This document shows, piece by piece, positions 30,407-41,516 of a stretch of 64,000 nt of DNA; within the stretch, counting starts at the first letter, position 1; the number at the start of each line of letters is the position of its first letter. The notes beneath the pieces are model-generated. The model did no database searches and was not told where the DNA came from. It was given only the letters and a program-made list of their open reading frames with translations. Location of the stretch: positions 558,001 through 622,000 of the forward strand of contig JAHBBC010000008.1 of NCBI GenBank assembly GCA_019915015.1. The letters run 5' to 3'. Source of the stretch: Auriscalpium vulgare (lineage: Eukaryota > Basidiomycota > Agaricomycetes > Russulales > Auriscalpiaceae). A program made the translations under genes and the position numbers.

Positions 30407-32999
30407 ATGTCACCTACACCGAGGGTCGAGTCAGAATACGACCTTATCGTGGCTGGCGGTCAGCGCTCCTTACAATTTTCAGCCTTCGACTAACATCTGC
30501 GTAGGGGGGACCGCCGCTGGCGTCTTCGTGGGGCGCCTTGCCGCCGCCGCGCCATCTCTGCGCATCCTCCTGCTCGAATCCGGTCCGCCCACGCAGGACA
30601 ATCCCCTGCACAAGCAGCCCTCGCAATTTATCAAGCACCTCGCGCCGAGCACCTCCACAGTGCGCTTCCACGTCACGCAGCCGAGCGACGCTGTCGGGGG
30701 GCGCCCGCTCATCTTGCCCACCGGACAATGCCTCGGCGGGGGCTCTAGCATTAACTGTGCGTTCGTGTCTGTTTCTTCGCGTAAATGACCGTGCGAGATC
30801 ATGTGGACAGTCATGATGTACACGCGCGCCAGTCGCTCCGATTTTGATGATTGGGAAGCAGAGTATGGGAACACAGGGTGGGGATCTAATGACTTGATCC
30901 CGTTGCTGAAGAAGGTGTGTTGCTCTAGTGCCATCCGGAAACTGTGCCTGATGGATTGCACAGACAGAAACGTACCAGGCCGGCCCGATTGGGTCAACAC
31001 ATGGAACTACGGGGCCGTTGAAAGTTTCTTATGGCGGACTGTACACGAATGTCGGCAAGGATTTCCTCGAAGTCGCAAAGGAGTTTGACACAGCCCGCCA
31101 AACCTCGGAAGACGCAGATGTCAATGATATGGATACGGTCAACGTATACGGTGTGCGTGCTTCTTCGCATTCCAGAACAGCAGAAATTGACAGCCTTTGC
31201 ACCCGACAGAGATGGCAGAAGTACGTTGTTCTCGACTTCGACGGAGACGATCTGTCAAACTGAATCACCTTGAATCAAGATGGATTGACCGAGACACCGG
31301 CACGCGCTCGGACGTCCCGCATCACTTCCTCTATCCCCAGGCGTCGAACAAGAACTTGACTGTGATTACTGCGGCCCGTGTTCGGCGCGTGGTGTTGGAT
31401 GGGTAAGTCTCAACGTGCTCGCTCGCTCAAGAAATTTGATAGTATCAACGTACGGCAGGGATAACCGCGCAACGGGCGTAGAGTTCACCTGGAACCGGAC
31501 ATTTTTGCCTGATGCAGACCATGACGTACATCAGGTTAAAGCAACATGCCTCGTAGTTGTCTCTGCTGGGACCTTCGGCTCTCCTGGGATCCTCGAACGC
31601 TCTGGCATTGGGCGTGCAGATGTTTTGGATCGCATCGGCGTCAAGCAACTCGTTGACTTGCCTGGCGTCGGGGAGCACTATCAAGGTGTGTTTCGGGCAG
31701 GTTTACAGTCTAGCTCTGTTGACAACGGGTTCTCTATCAGACCATAACCTGTTGTTTGTTCCGTATGCAGCTGCTGAAGAGGCCGAAACATTGGACGGAA
31801 TTGCTCAGGACAATGAGGAGTTCACGACTCGTAAGGGACTAGTTCGTGGTCAAATATGCGGTTCCTGAGCGACTCACAGAGGCATCGGAGGAATGGGAGA
31901 AGACGGGGAAAGGCATCATGGCTCACAGGTATTGACATCAGCGAATCAAAATGCGCAAACAACCTCAGACATCTTTTCTACAGCTCACTCGACGCCGGCA
32001 TGAAGATGCGCCCGCTGCCGGACGAGCTTGAAGGGCTCGGTGAACAGTTCCGAACGCGCTGGGACTCTTATTTTGCCGCAAAGCCGGACAAGCCAGTGCT
32101 GTGGACTGGTATCCTCTCTATGTGTGGCCTACCGCTTTCTACAGTCCCGCCTGGAAAATATTTCAGCATGGGGTACTTCAATGTGAGAACGGGCGTTTTA
32201 TGGGGTTTGCACACTGACACAGGAATGCAAAACGGACAGGCATACCCAGCCGCGCTAGGATTTTTGCACGCAACTGACGCCAATGATCCTGCGGCCCCGG
32301 TCGACATACAGACTGGATTCTTACAGAAGTGCGTACCTCCTATCATTTGTATGCGACAGGTTTTCACAGCACGGTTGTACCTGTTGATAGCATGGCGGAC
32401 GTGAGGTCTCTTATGTGGGGCTACAAGCACACACGCGAGCTAGCCCGGCGTATGCCACTTTTCCGCGGCGAGCCTGCAGCGTTCCACCCTCCGTTCTCGA
32501 AGGACAGTGCCGCACGCCTATACGAGGCAACCGATGGTCCAGTTTGCTCGGAGCATACCATAGCGTATACAGAAGAGGACGATCGTGTCCTGGAAGCATA
32601 TACAAGGGCCCTGGGTGCGTACGCGGTTTATCTTTACGGGAAGTTTAGCTCATATGTGTGGGGCAGTAATGACATCTGGCCATGGGGTGCGTGTGCCACT
32701 TTGCCCGGCGGGCTGAAATGGCTAAACTAAATATTGCATGTAGCTTGGAACTTGCTCTATGAAGCCTCGTGAACAGGGAGGCGTTGTCGATGCGAGTCTC
32801 AACGTGTACAATGTACACGGCTTGAAGGTCGCAGGTAAGTCTTGTACCAAGGTTTATCGATGTCCGCTATTCTCATTGCTGTTTAGATCTGTCGATTTGC
32901 CCTAGTAATGTCGGCGCGAATACTTATTCAACCGCGCTCGTGGTAGGCGAGAAAGCTGCGGTCATTGTTGCGGAAGAGCTCGGCATCGCTGGGGTGTGA
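30407..32999 (+). CDS. alcohol (methanol) oxidase-type GMC oxidoreductase AOX1
   Basis: FAD-dependent oxidase of short primary alcohols, producing aldehyde and H2O2. 15 exons, 610 aa: 30407-30458, 30505-30756, 30811-30914, 30964-31152, 31210-31220, 31280-31402, 31459-31685, 31741-31830, 31880-31928, 31984-32182, 32240-32328, 32391-32614, 32667-32686, 32744-32834, 32887-32999. FAD dinucleotide motif VAGGGTAAG near residues 15-23, GMC signature GQCLGGGSSINF, second signature GTFGSPGILERSGIG, and C-terminal SNVGANTYSTAL carrying the active-site Asn. The catalytic-His segment reads TSGHGLGTCSM where typical enzymes have WHSLGTC; the His is kept but the Trp is lost. Exons 5 and 13 are 11 and 20 nt. 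No PTS1-like C-terminus (ends LGIAGV). First of five tandem paralogues; a second out-of-frame ATG lies at 30402. Confidence 0.88.
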
Positions 33000-33308
33000 T
33001 AACGTCGGTCGAGGGGGAAGGTAAATGCTACGCTATGCGAATCTGATTTCGTAACCATAAGTCTAGTTTCGTCGAACGGATCAATACTACCAAGCACATG
33101 CTCGTCATGAGATTGGCAATCAGGCTGACCGCCGCCTTCGGACCCGTTAGAGGCGCGGTTTTCCGTATCACGACCGTCCACGAGACACTCCAAGTTTATG
33201 ACTGACCTGATTCGTTGCTGACTCTATGCCAGTGGTTTCACGTGCGCCTCAGACTTCTATAAGGCCTTCGGGCTCCCTTCACAGCCCTCCTCCCACCTTG
33301 CGCCCTTC
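33000..33308. other. AOX1-AOX2 spacer and AOX2 promoter
   Basis: No gene. TATA-like TATAAG at 33258-33263, 46 nt before the AOX2 ATG. Confidence 0.5.
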
Positions 33309-35905
33309 ATGTCCAACACACCGAACTTTAATGCAGAATACGACCTCATAGTTGCAGGCGGTAAGTTCATTTCTCGATTCCCACGTCACGGATCTCACGT
33401 TTGGACAGGCGGCACAGCTGCAGGTGTCCTCGTCGGGCGCCTTTCAGCTGCCGCGCCATCGCTGCGCATCCTCATGCTCGAGGCTGGCCCCTCGACGCGC
33501 GATAAGGACGCCCATATCCAACCAGGGCGCTTCATGGATGCATTCACCTCGGACTCGTCAACCATCAAATTCCACACGAGCAAACCTAACGAGGCGTTGG
33601 CCGGTAGGGAGCTGGACATCGCGTGCGGACAGTGTCTCGGTGGAGGGTCGAGCGTGAACTGTACGTCCAAACCCAGGTTGGACTATTGCCCGGTGTTGAA
33701 TGATCCTTTGCAAGTTCTGATGTACGTGCGTGCAAGCAAGTCTGACTACGATGATTGGGAAAAGGATTTTGGGAATGAAGGTTGGGGATCCCAGGCTCTG
33801 ATACCGTTGTTGAAGAAGGTGCGGTCATCATACCGTCCTCGCTACTTACTCGTTTTAGCTGATAATTTGTTGGACAGACGGAGACGTACCAGCTCCAACA
33901 AAACGCACCGACACACGGCTGCGACGGTCCTTTGAAAGTCTCATATGGCGGGCAGTATACCAATGTTGGAAAAGAATTTCTCGACGTGACGCGGGCGTTC
34001 GATCATTCACGACAGACAAATGATACCGCGGATCCGAACGATCTAGAGACCATCAATGTGTATACTGTGCGTGCTCCCAGGCCCATACAGTGAGTAAGAC
34101 ACTGACCTTGAGTGCATGCGCCGTTGACAGAGATGGCCGAAGTAGGCTCATTCCATTAATCCCATGTTTCATCGGAAGAGCCGACCAAATAATGTAGATG
34201 GATCGACGGAGACACAGGAAGGCGCTCTGACGTGCCACATCACTTCATATATCCCCAGGAATCGAATCCAAACCTTACTGTCATGACTGGCGTCCACGTC
34301 CAGCGCGTCATCTTCGATACGTACGTCCCGCTCATCAATCAAACACTGGTATCCCTCGACATCTGGCTCCAGCGACAATCGCGCATCCGGTGTTCAATTC
34401 ACTTGGAACCCGCGCTTCCATCCGGACGCAAATGAAGAAGTCCACGCTGTCAAGGCTACACGACTCGTTGTCATTGCTGCGGGGACCTTTGGGTCGCCCG
34501 GCATTCTCGAGAGGTCAGGGATCGGAAAGATTGACGTGCTCGAGCGGGCGGGTATTCACCCACGCGTTGAACTAAGTGGTGTCGGCGAAGGTTACCAAGG
34601 TGCGCGATCGTTCATGTCTCCAATTGGTGTACCCATGTTGTTTCTATCAGACCATAATTTTCTTTGCGTGCCATACAAGGCAGCAGAAGAAGCCGAAACC
34701 CTCGACGGAATTGCGCACAATGACTCGGAGTCCATTGCACGTATGTATATCCTGTCGCAGTCTTTTGAGCATTGCTTACGTTCCTATAGGGGCGTCTGAG
34801 CAGTGGAAGAGTACCGGGAAAGGTTTGATGGCGCATAGGTATGACACCTCGGTTACCTGCGCTCCATATACTGAGGTGATTTACTGCAGTTCTCTCGATG
34901 CCGGTTTCAAGATGCGCCCTCTAGCATCTGAGCTGGACATGCTTGGCCCACACTTCGAACGACGCTGGGAAGATTTCTATGCGCTGAAGCCAGATAAACC
35001 TTTGCTGTTTATGGGAGTCCTCTCAATGAGTCTTTTGCCGCCTGCGCTTGTTCCGCTCGGGAAGTACTTCACGATGGCGTCGTTTACTGTGCGTGTTTTC
35101 CGGGCCCATTGGACAGTTGCTAATGCTTGCTTTTTCAGACGTATCCCATTTCTCGCGGCTCCGTGCACGTCACCCATGCGGACAAAGTCAACGCACCTCT
35201 ACATATCAAAACCGATTACCTCGAAAAGTACGCACTGGTTCTGCATTGCCTCTTATCATTTCTTACCTGTCCTTCTCCGACTGTCGTAGCATGGCCGACG
35301 TCGTGCCTTTGATGTTGGCTTATAAGCATACACGCGAGATAGCCCGCCGCATGCCGCTCTTTCGCGGTGAGCTGGCACCGTTCCATCCAATGTTTTCATC
35401 AGAGAGTAGCGCGCACGTCATTGAAGACTCTGATGGACCACTGGAAGCGCCAGGACGAATTCAATATACTGAAGATGACGATCGCGCGCTGGAGGCATAT
35501 ATACGAGCGCAAGGTCAGTAGCAAGGTGCTTGTATGTGCTCGTTTGTTGATGATGAATAATTGCTAGTGACGGCGACGTCCCATGGGGTGCGCGACTGTT
35601 CCTCGACAGCTTTGTAACAGTTAACTGAGATGTAATAGATGGGAACGTGTTCCATGAAGCCGCGCGAGCAGGGAGGAGTGGTCAACTACAAATTGGACGT
35701 GTACGGCGTGTCCGGCCTGAAGGTCGTTGGTGCGTACTTGTACGGTCGTCGGGGAACTCTGAGGCCCTGACGACAGTCCCGTTTGTTTATAGATATGTCC
35801 ATAAGCCCCGGAAATGTCGGCGCAAATACTTACTCGACGGCACTGGTCATAGGGGAGAAGGCGGCCGTCATCGTTGCAGAGAAGCTCGGCATCTCTGGCG
35901 TGTAA
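33309..35905 (+). CDS. alcohol oxidase-type GMC oxidoreductase AOX2
   Basis: 15 exons of exactly the same lengths as AOX1, 610 aa: 33309-33360, 33409-33660, 33715-33818, 33878-34066, 34131-34141, 34198-34320, 34373-34599, 34651-34740, 34790-34838, 34890-35088, 35139-35227, 35290-35513, 35568-35587, 35639-35729, 35793-35905. Motifs: VAGGGTAAG, GQCLGGGSSVNF, GTFGSPGILERSGIG and PGNVGANTYSTAL. The catalytic segment reads TATSHGMGTCSM, again without the usual Trp before His. Shares with AOX1 the absence of one intron present in AOX3-5 (the point after LSM). Closest to AOX1; probably a recent pair. Same reaction inferred; the altered active-site segment may change substrate preference. Confidence 0.88.
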
Positions 35906-36512
35906 TGGTTCGATGGTTTCCTGTTTCCACTGGCAGCGAACGAACTAAACGATTAAGCTCTCACTCACTGAACCTTTCAGGTCGTAGTTGCTCTGTAGCC
36001 TCTCGATTTGATAGATCCGGCTTTAACATCCACCATCAGTTTGTCCATGTTACTCACATATAGGCACCAGTCATGCGACAGAGTAGTGTGAAGGTAAAGA
36101 CGGAGCGCGCAGTCCGGGGCCGGCGGCCGAGGTGGATGTTCAAGCGCCGCCTGATATGGCCGATCGGCATGCTCGGCAAACTGCCTTTTCTCTCCCAACG
36201 TCGACGCCGCTGTCTGCAGCTGTGTTCCGACCAGGTTGGGATACAAGTGCTTGTTTCTACCAGAATGGAGTACATTGATCTATTGTCTCGAGGCGGCGTC
36301 GGAACCTTTGTAGACTTGGAGTCGTCGACGAGATGAACAAGCCCGGCTTGTTCGCTTTGCTGTTCGTAGGTACGCAGGTGAGCTTGGACTCCCCTTCCTC
36401 GATGGACATAATAGCCCTCAGTGCATCTGCGATCTCATACACTTTTACTCCCTCTTCTAACCAATTGACTCTCGCAGTTTTCTCGCAATATGGACAGGCT
36501 TTTATCGAAGGG
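35906..36512. other. AOX2 3' flank and unassigned sequence
   Basis: A short plus-strand ORF at 36333 (MNKPGLFALLFVGTQ) ends in a donor-like site. No gene chain could be built. Confidence 0.3.
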
Positions 36513-36776
36513 AATCAATCGATGATATCGATAGCCACCGTCATTCCCAGGGCTCTAGTGCCTCTGATTACGATGACTTCGCTGAACAATTGTCGTTTAA
36601 CCTCCAGGCCATGAAGGACCTGGGTGCGCTGTCTGCTATCACTCATGGTAGCTGATGTTCTGACCATGATGTGACGACGCTCAGACGACGGCGACCAAGA
36701 CGGCGGCAACCACGACGGCGACGACGACTCCAATATGCTCAATGCACCTAAGGCAACTAGCAACACGTACAGCTAA
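36513..36776 (+). pseudogene. partial tandem copy of the following unknown gene
   Basis: Reads SIDDIDSHRHSQGSSASDYD, a GT..AG intron (36624-36684), then DDGDQDGGNHDGDDD and SNMLNAPKATSNTYS-stop. It mirrors the first exon, intron and start of exon 2 of the next gene. Its TAA (36774-36776) touches the ATG at 36777. Confidence 0.5.
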
Positions 36777-37599
36777 ATGTTGAAGGAATTTGATATTGTC
36801 AACGGCCTCCGTCACTCCCTGGGCTTTAGTGCCTCTGGATACGATGGCCTTGCTGAAGGCTTGTTCTTGAAACTTCAGAACTTCACGTCGGACCCAGGTG
36901 CGCTGTCTGCTATTACTCATCGTAGCTGGTGTTCTGACCATGATGTGACGATGCTTAGACGACGGCGACCACGACGTCAACCACGGCGTCGCGCTTCTCG
37001 ACTCAGCGCTATCCAATGCACCCACGGCTACTTCTTTCGAGGGCATCGTTGGCGAATTTTACACAGCAAAGAGTCAATGGAATGCTGTCGTTCAGGCCTC
37101 CCTCGACACTTCGGTCCTCGTAGACGATCATACCCTTTGCGAAATCATGGAAGACACCGAAAAAACCGACTCACGCGTCCACACGTATCTCCAAGCAGTC
37201 CAACACTCCATCGACAAAGGTCCGGAAGTTATTCGCATGTGCGCACACCTCGTTACTGTAATTCTACTTCGATTGACTGACATCTGTGTCTATCTCACTC
37301 CGTGTAAAGAAAAGAAATCCCTCAATTACAAGTTCCGCAAAGCTCGTGGCACGGTGGATCTATGGAAGGCTGTCTGGCAATATTATGACAACGTTGGCAA
37401 TTTTGTGGACCTCTTGACACTCGTACGTCTGACGTGGGACTTTTGAGTTGATACGAACCCCTGACCAATATTTTAGCTGCTCTATTATTCTCACAACTGG
37501 TATGCCTTTGCGGAGACCCGTCCCTGGATGGAGCTAACCGCCGCTGAGGACCACCCCGACTGGTCCCGTTTTAAAGGCTATTTTTATATAGTTGGCTGA
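36777..37599 (+). CDS. hypothetical protein between AOX2 and AOX3
   Basis: Not recognised. Exons 36777-36897, 36959-37422 and 37477-37599 join in phase to give 235 aa. MLKEFDIVNGLRHSLGFSAS, then FTSDPDDGDHDVNHGVALLD, SALSNAPTATSFEGIVGEFY, TAKSQWNAVVQASLDTSVLV, a polar helical stretch (MEDTEKTDSRVHTYLQAVQH), a more hydrophobic part (VTVILLRLTDICVYL) and a C-terminal aromatic-rich tail (LLYYSHNWYAFAETRPWMEL). No signal peptide. The chain is consistent across two introns, which argues for a real gene, but upstream exons could be missing and a partial duplicate precedes it directly. Confidence 0.5.
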
Positions 37600-38150
37600 T
37601 GTTGATGAGGCAGAAGTTAATGCCGGCCAGCGACTCTGATTTTGCGCACGACCCCTTGTATGATGCTACGTATTGTACAACCACCGATTTAATACCCCAA
37701 CAATACCTAGCTCTCCCCGCTTTCGGTATAGCCGGAGATGCGTGCTTCCGCATCTACAAACCCCCCACATCAACTTCCATGTTCTCCGACCAAATACTGC
37801 GGAAACGCCGGAACATCTGAATGCTCAGACCAAGAATGCAACCGCCGGCGGACGAGCGTCCCGACAACGCGCCGACCCGACATAGTGGCGCGCCTTTGCA
37901 TACCAAACGCTGCTTGGGGATTTTGGAACATGTCTTTTTGATACAGAAAGGTAGAAATGTCTTTTAGGAAGGCAGCAAAATGGTACTTACGGCGCCGGAT
38001 TAGACAAATGCGATCGCAGAGTGGCGCGGCCAGAGATCGTAGACTGTCAGCCGTCCGGGGCTATATAAGGCGCACAGCGAAAGAGCGGACATCCGTTTTC
38101 TTCTTGCTCTCTTACTTTCACGACGCTTACGACCCCCGCTGCACGACACG
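37600..38150. other. spacer and AOX3 promoter
   Basis: No gene seen. TATATAA at 38062-38068, 83 nt before the AOX3 ATG. Confidence 0.5.
38062..38068 (+). promoter_or_regulatory. TATA box of AOX3
   Basis: TATATAA in GGGGCTATATAAGGCG, at a usual distance from the AOX3 start. Confidence 0.6.
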
Positions 38151-40784
38151 ATGTCCACTGTCGAGACGAAGCCGTACAAAGATGAGTATGATATCATCCT
38201 GGCAGGCGGTGTGTTTCTGCTCTCTCCTTCCTCTCTTTGGTCGCTCAAACTTTCCAGGCGGCACTGCTGCAGGCGTCATTGCTGGGCGGCTCGCGGCCGC
38301 CGATCCCAGCCTGCGCATCCTGATGCTGGAAGCGGGCCCGCCGACGCGCGACATGCTCACCCACACGCAACCCGCGCGTTTTCTCCACCACCTCATGCCC
38401 GGCTCGACAACCGTCCGCTTCCACGCGTCCGCGCCTAGCGACGCCCTCGGCGGGCGCTCGCTCGTCGTCCCATGCGGGCAATGCCTCGGCGGCGGGTCCA
38501 GTGTCAACTGTGCGTCCTCTCATTTCGTGTCAGACCGACGGGAGGCTGACAAGCGAGGCAGTCACCATGTACACGCGCGCTGTGCGGTCGGATTACGACG
38601 ACTGGGAGACCGAGTTCGGCAACGCGGGGTGGGGCTCTGCGGACCTTCTGCCGTTGTTGCGCAAGGTACGTGCGCATATTGTGCGCCATAGAAGCAGAGT
38701 CCATCTAACGCATCCGTGAAAGACGGAGACGTACCAGGCGCAACCAGGCGCGCCGACGCATGGAACGGCCGGGCCACTGAAGGTGTCCTACGGCGGGCTG
38801 TATACGAATGTCGGGAAGGAGTTCCTGGAGGCTGCGCGCAAGTTTGACACGGGGCGCGAGGCGCGCGAGTCGGCGGACCCGAACGACCTCGAGACGGTGA
38901 ACGTGTACGGCGTGCGTGTTTCCTCCTCTGCATGTGGCTGCGGCGAAGCTGAATCGGTCGTGTGTGGCAGCGGTGGCAAAAGTACGGCCATCCAATTTCT
39001 TCTTGTAGTGGACGCTGACTGCGGATCAGGTGGATTGACGCTGAGAAGGGCACTCGCTCCGACGTCCCGCATCACTTTGTTTATCCCAACGAGCACAACG
39101 AGAACCTCACCGTCCTCACTGCCGTCCACGTCCAGCGCGTCACATTCGACGAGTGCGTATTTGATGTTCGCTGAGGCTACCGCTGACACCTGCATAGACA
39201 CAACCGTGCAACCGGCGTCGAATTTGTATGGAATCCGCGCTTCCTCCCCGATGCCGACCGCCAAGTGCACAAGGTGACGGCTACCCGTCTTGTCGTCGCC
39301 TCTGCTGGCACGTTCGGGTCTCCCGGCATCCTCGAGCGCTCTGGCATCGGCCGCAAGGACGTCCTGGAGCGGGTAGGGATTGACCAGCGCGTCGACCTTC
39401 CCGGCGTCGGCGAGGGCTACCAAGGTGTGTCACGTCGCGCCACCATAAATGACGACTTCGAACGCACCACCCAGATCATAATGTCCTCTTTGTGCCGTAT
39501 ATGGCCGCGCCCGAGGCGGAAACCATCGACGCGATCGCGCAGAACGTCACAGATGCGATTTCTGGTGCGTATGCTGAATCAGTCACCGAGGGATCTAGCT
39601 TGACGCGCAGATAGCCGCGTCGGGCGAGTGGTACAAGACCGGCAAGGGCCTGATGGCGCACAAGTCAGTCATTTGGCCACCTCGTAGAGCTTGGGTCTCA
39701 CCATGCGCACAGTTCCATCGATATCGGCGTCAAAATGCGTCCGCTGCCCGCTGAGCTCGAAGCGTTCGGTGAGCCCTTCCGCAAGCGATGGGAGCAGTAT
39801 TACGCGCCGAAACCCGACAAGCCTGTCATGTGGATGGGAGCTCTGGCAATGTATGTTGGCGCGTCCACGGCAGAGCAGCTTCCGGTGTTGACAGATGTGT
39901 GGACGTGCAGGCTGGTAGGCGACCCTAGCGCCGTCCCACAAGGCAAATATTACAGCATGGGTTATTATACCGTAAGTCCTTGACAGTGATGTCAACAGCC
40001 ACGGCATTGATCTTTGTAGGAGCATCCTGTGGCGAGAGGCCACGTACATGTCACAGATGCCAACGATGTCGCTGCGCCGCTCGACTTTGATTCGGGATAT
40101 CTGAAAGAGTACGCGCCTTTGTCTTCCTTGCATGCGCGCCCCCTCACAGAGCCTTCGCGCCTAGTGACGCGGATCTCGTCCCCCTGCTGTGGGCGTATAA
40201 GCATACGCGCGAGATGGCGCGCCGCATGCCCCTCTTCCGAGGAGAACCGGCGGCATTGCACCCGCGCTTCGCAGCCGATAGCGCTGCGCGCCTCATCGAG
40301 CGCGTCGAGGGGCCAGTGGTGATTGAGAAGCGCATCGAATACGGCGACGACGACGAGAAGGCCATCGAGGCCTACACCAGGGAACGAGGTGAGTTGTCGA
40401 TGCTCTGCGATGGCGACGCTGCTGAGAAAAGGCCGCATTAGTGACGACCGCGTGGCATGCGGTGAGCAGGATCGCACGAAGTACTCGTGTTCTGAAACGA
40501 GCTGACGAGTGTTGCTTAGCTCGGCACATGTGCGATGAAGCCGCGCGAGCAGGGCGGGGTAGTCGACTCGAAGCTCAATGTGTACGGCGTGTCGGGACTC
40601 AAAGTCATCGGTGCGTACCTTGGATTCCCCCATACCCGCGCGACAACAGGCGCTGATAACTCACGACATAGACATGTCCATCTGTCCGGGCAACGTGGCC
40701 GCCAACACGTACTCGACTGCGCTCGTTGTAGGGGAGAAGGGCGCTTTGATCATTGCGGAGGAGCTTGGCGTTTCTGGAGTTTGA
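38151..40784 (+). CDS. alcohol oxidase-type GMC oxidoreductase AOX3
   Basis: 16 exons, 612 aa: 38151-38208, 38258-38509, 38562-38665, 38723-38911, 38971-38981, 39030-39152, 39198-39424, 39475-39564, 39615-39663, 39713-39850, 39911-39971, 40020-40108, 40165-40388, 40442-40461, 40520-40610, 40672-40784. LAGGGTAAG FAD motif, GQCLGGGSSVNF, GTFGSPGILERSGIGRK, the canonical catalytic segment TAWHALGTCAM and PGNVAANTYSTALVVGEKGA with the Asn of the His-Asn pair. GC-rich third positions give long antisense shadow ORFs. The C-terminus LGVSGV is not a PTS1. Best candidate, with AOX4, for a classical methanol oxidase; it would supply H2O2 for lignocellulose attack or handle methanol from pectin and lignin demethylation. 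Confidence 0.9.
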
Positions 40785-41516
40785 GTGGAATTCTGATTCG
40801 ATGCTGGTAAGGATAGGAAGCATTGCATAAATCTTAATGAGCAAGAGGAGGCAAGAGGAGAGGTTAAATCCGAGATATTCAAATATTGAGAAATGGCCAC
40901 GTGGAGCGTGAGAATAAATATGCGGGATTTTTCTGACGAGGCGCCGCGCTCGCCGCTAGCGCTGTTGACGACGTCTTCATGTCGACTCTCGAAACTCCAG
41001 CGAGCCATGAGGTCAACGCCCCCGACGCCGACGGCGGTATGCGCTCGGAGGCCATGGACATGAATAAGACAGCTTCTTTGCAGCTTCGGTCCAAACCTCA
41101 ACGTTCAGTGCCTCCAGGGCGGCTTTTTCTTCGCTTGTCAATGTCGATGTCCCACGTCGCCGCTGTGGCAGATTTCGCGCCTCCTTGGCTTCTACCTCTC
41201 CAGGAAATTACAGTATTGGGCATCGACTAACCACCGCATTCGCGCTTGAAAGGATCGGACGGCCTGCGGCCCTACAGTATTTCCTAGTGTTCCCTGCTAC
41301 CCTGCACGCCGCATGGATCGTCAGCGCCGCTGCGCTCGACGCTCGTGCCTGCCAATATCAGCGGCTGTCCGATGCCGCAGTGTCAGGTGGTGACGGTCGG
41401 AAATTAATGGGGTTGGAGAGAAATGACAGGGTATATAGGCTAACATAGCCTCGCAGGAGACGCGGGACCTCGCCCTTCCACTCCTGCTTTGTCGTCTGAC
41501 CCTGCCCACTCTCGGG
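40785..41516. other. AOX3-AOX4 spacer
   Basis: A short ORF at 40979 (MSTLETPASHEVNAPDADGG) is open but has no partner exon or recognisable domain. TATATA at 41433-41438, 79 nt before the AOX4 ATG. Confidence 0.4.

Noticed and set aside
38788..39423. 211-codon minus-strand ORF antisense to AOX3 (and similar long antisense ORFs in AOX3-AOX5)
   Set aside because: Shadow of GC-rich codon usage in the sense exons; crosses sense introns and has no domain.
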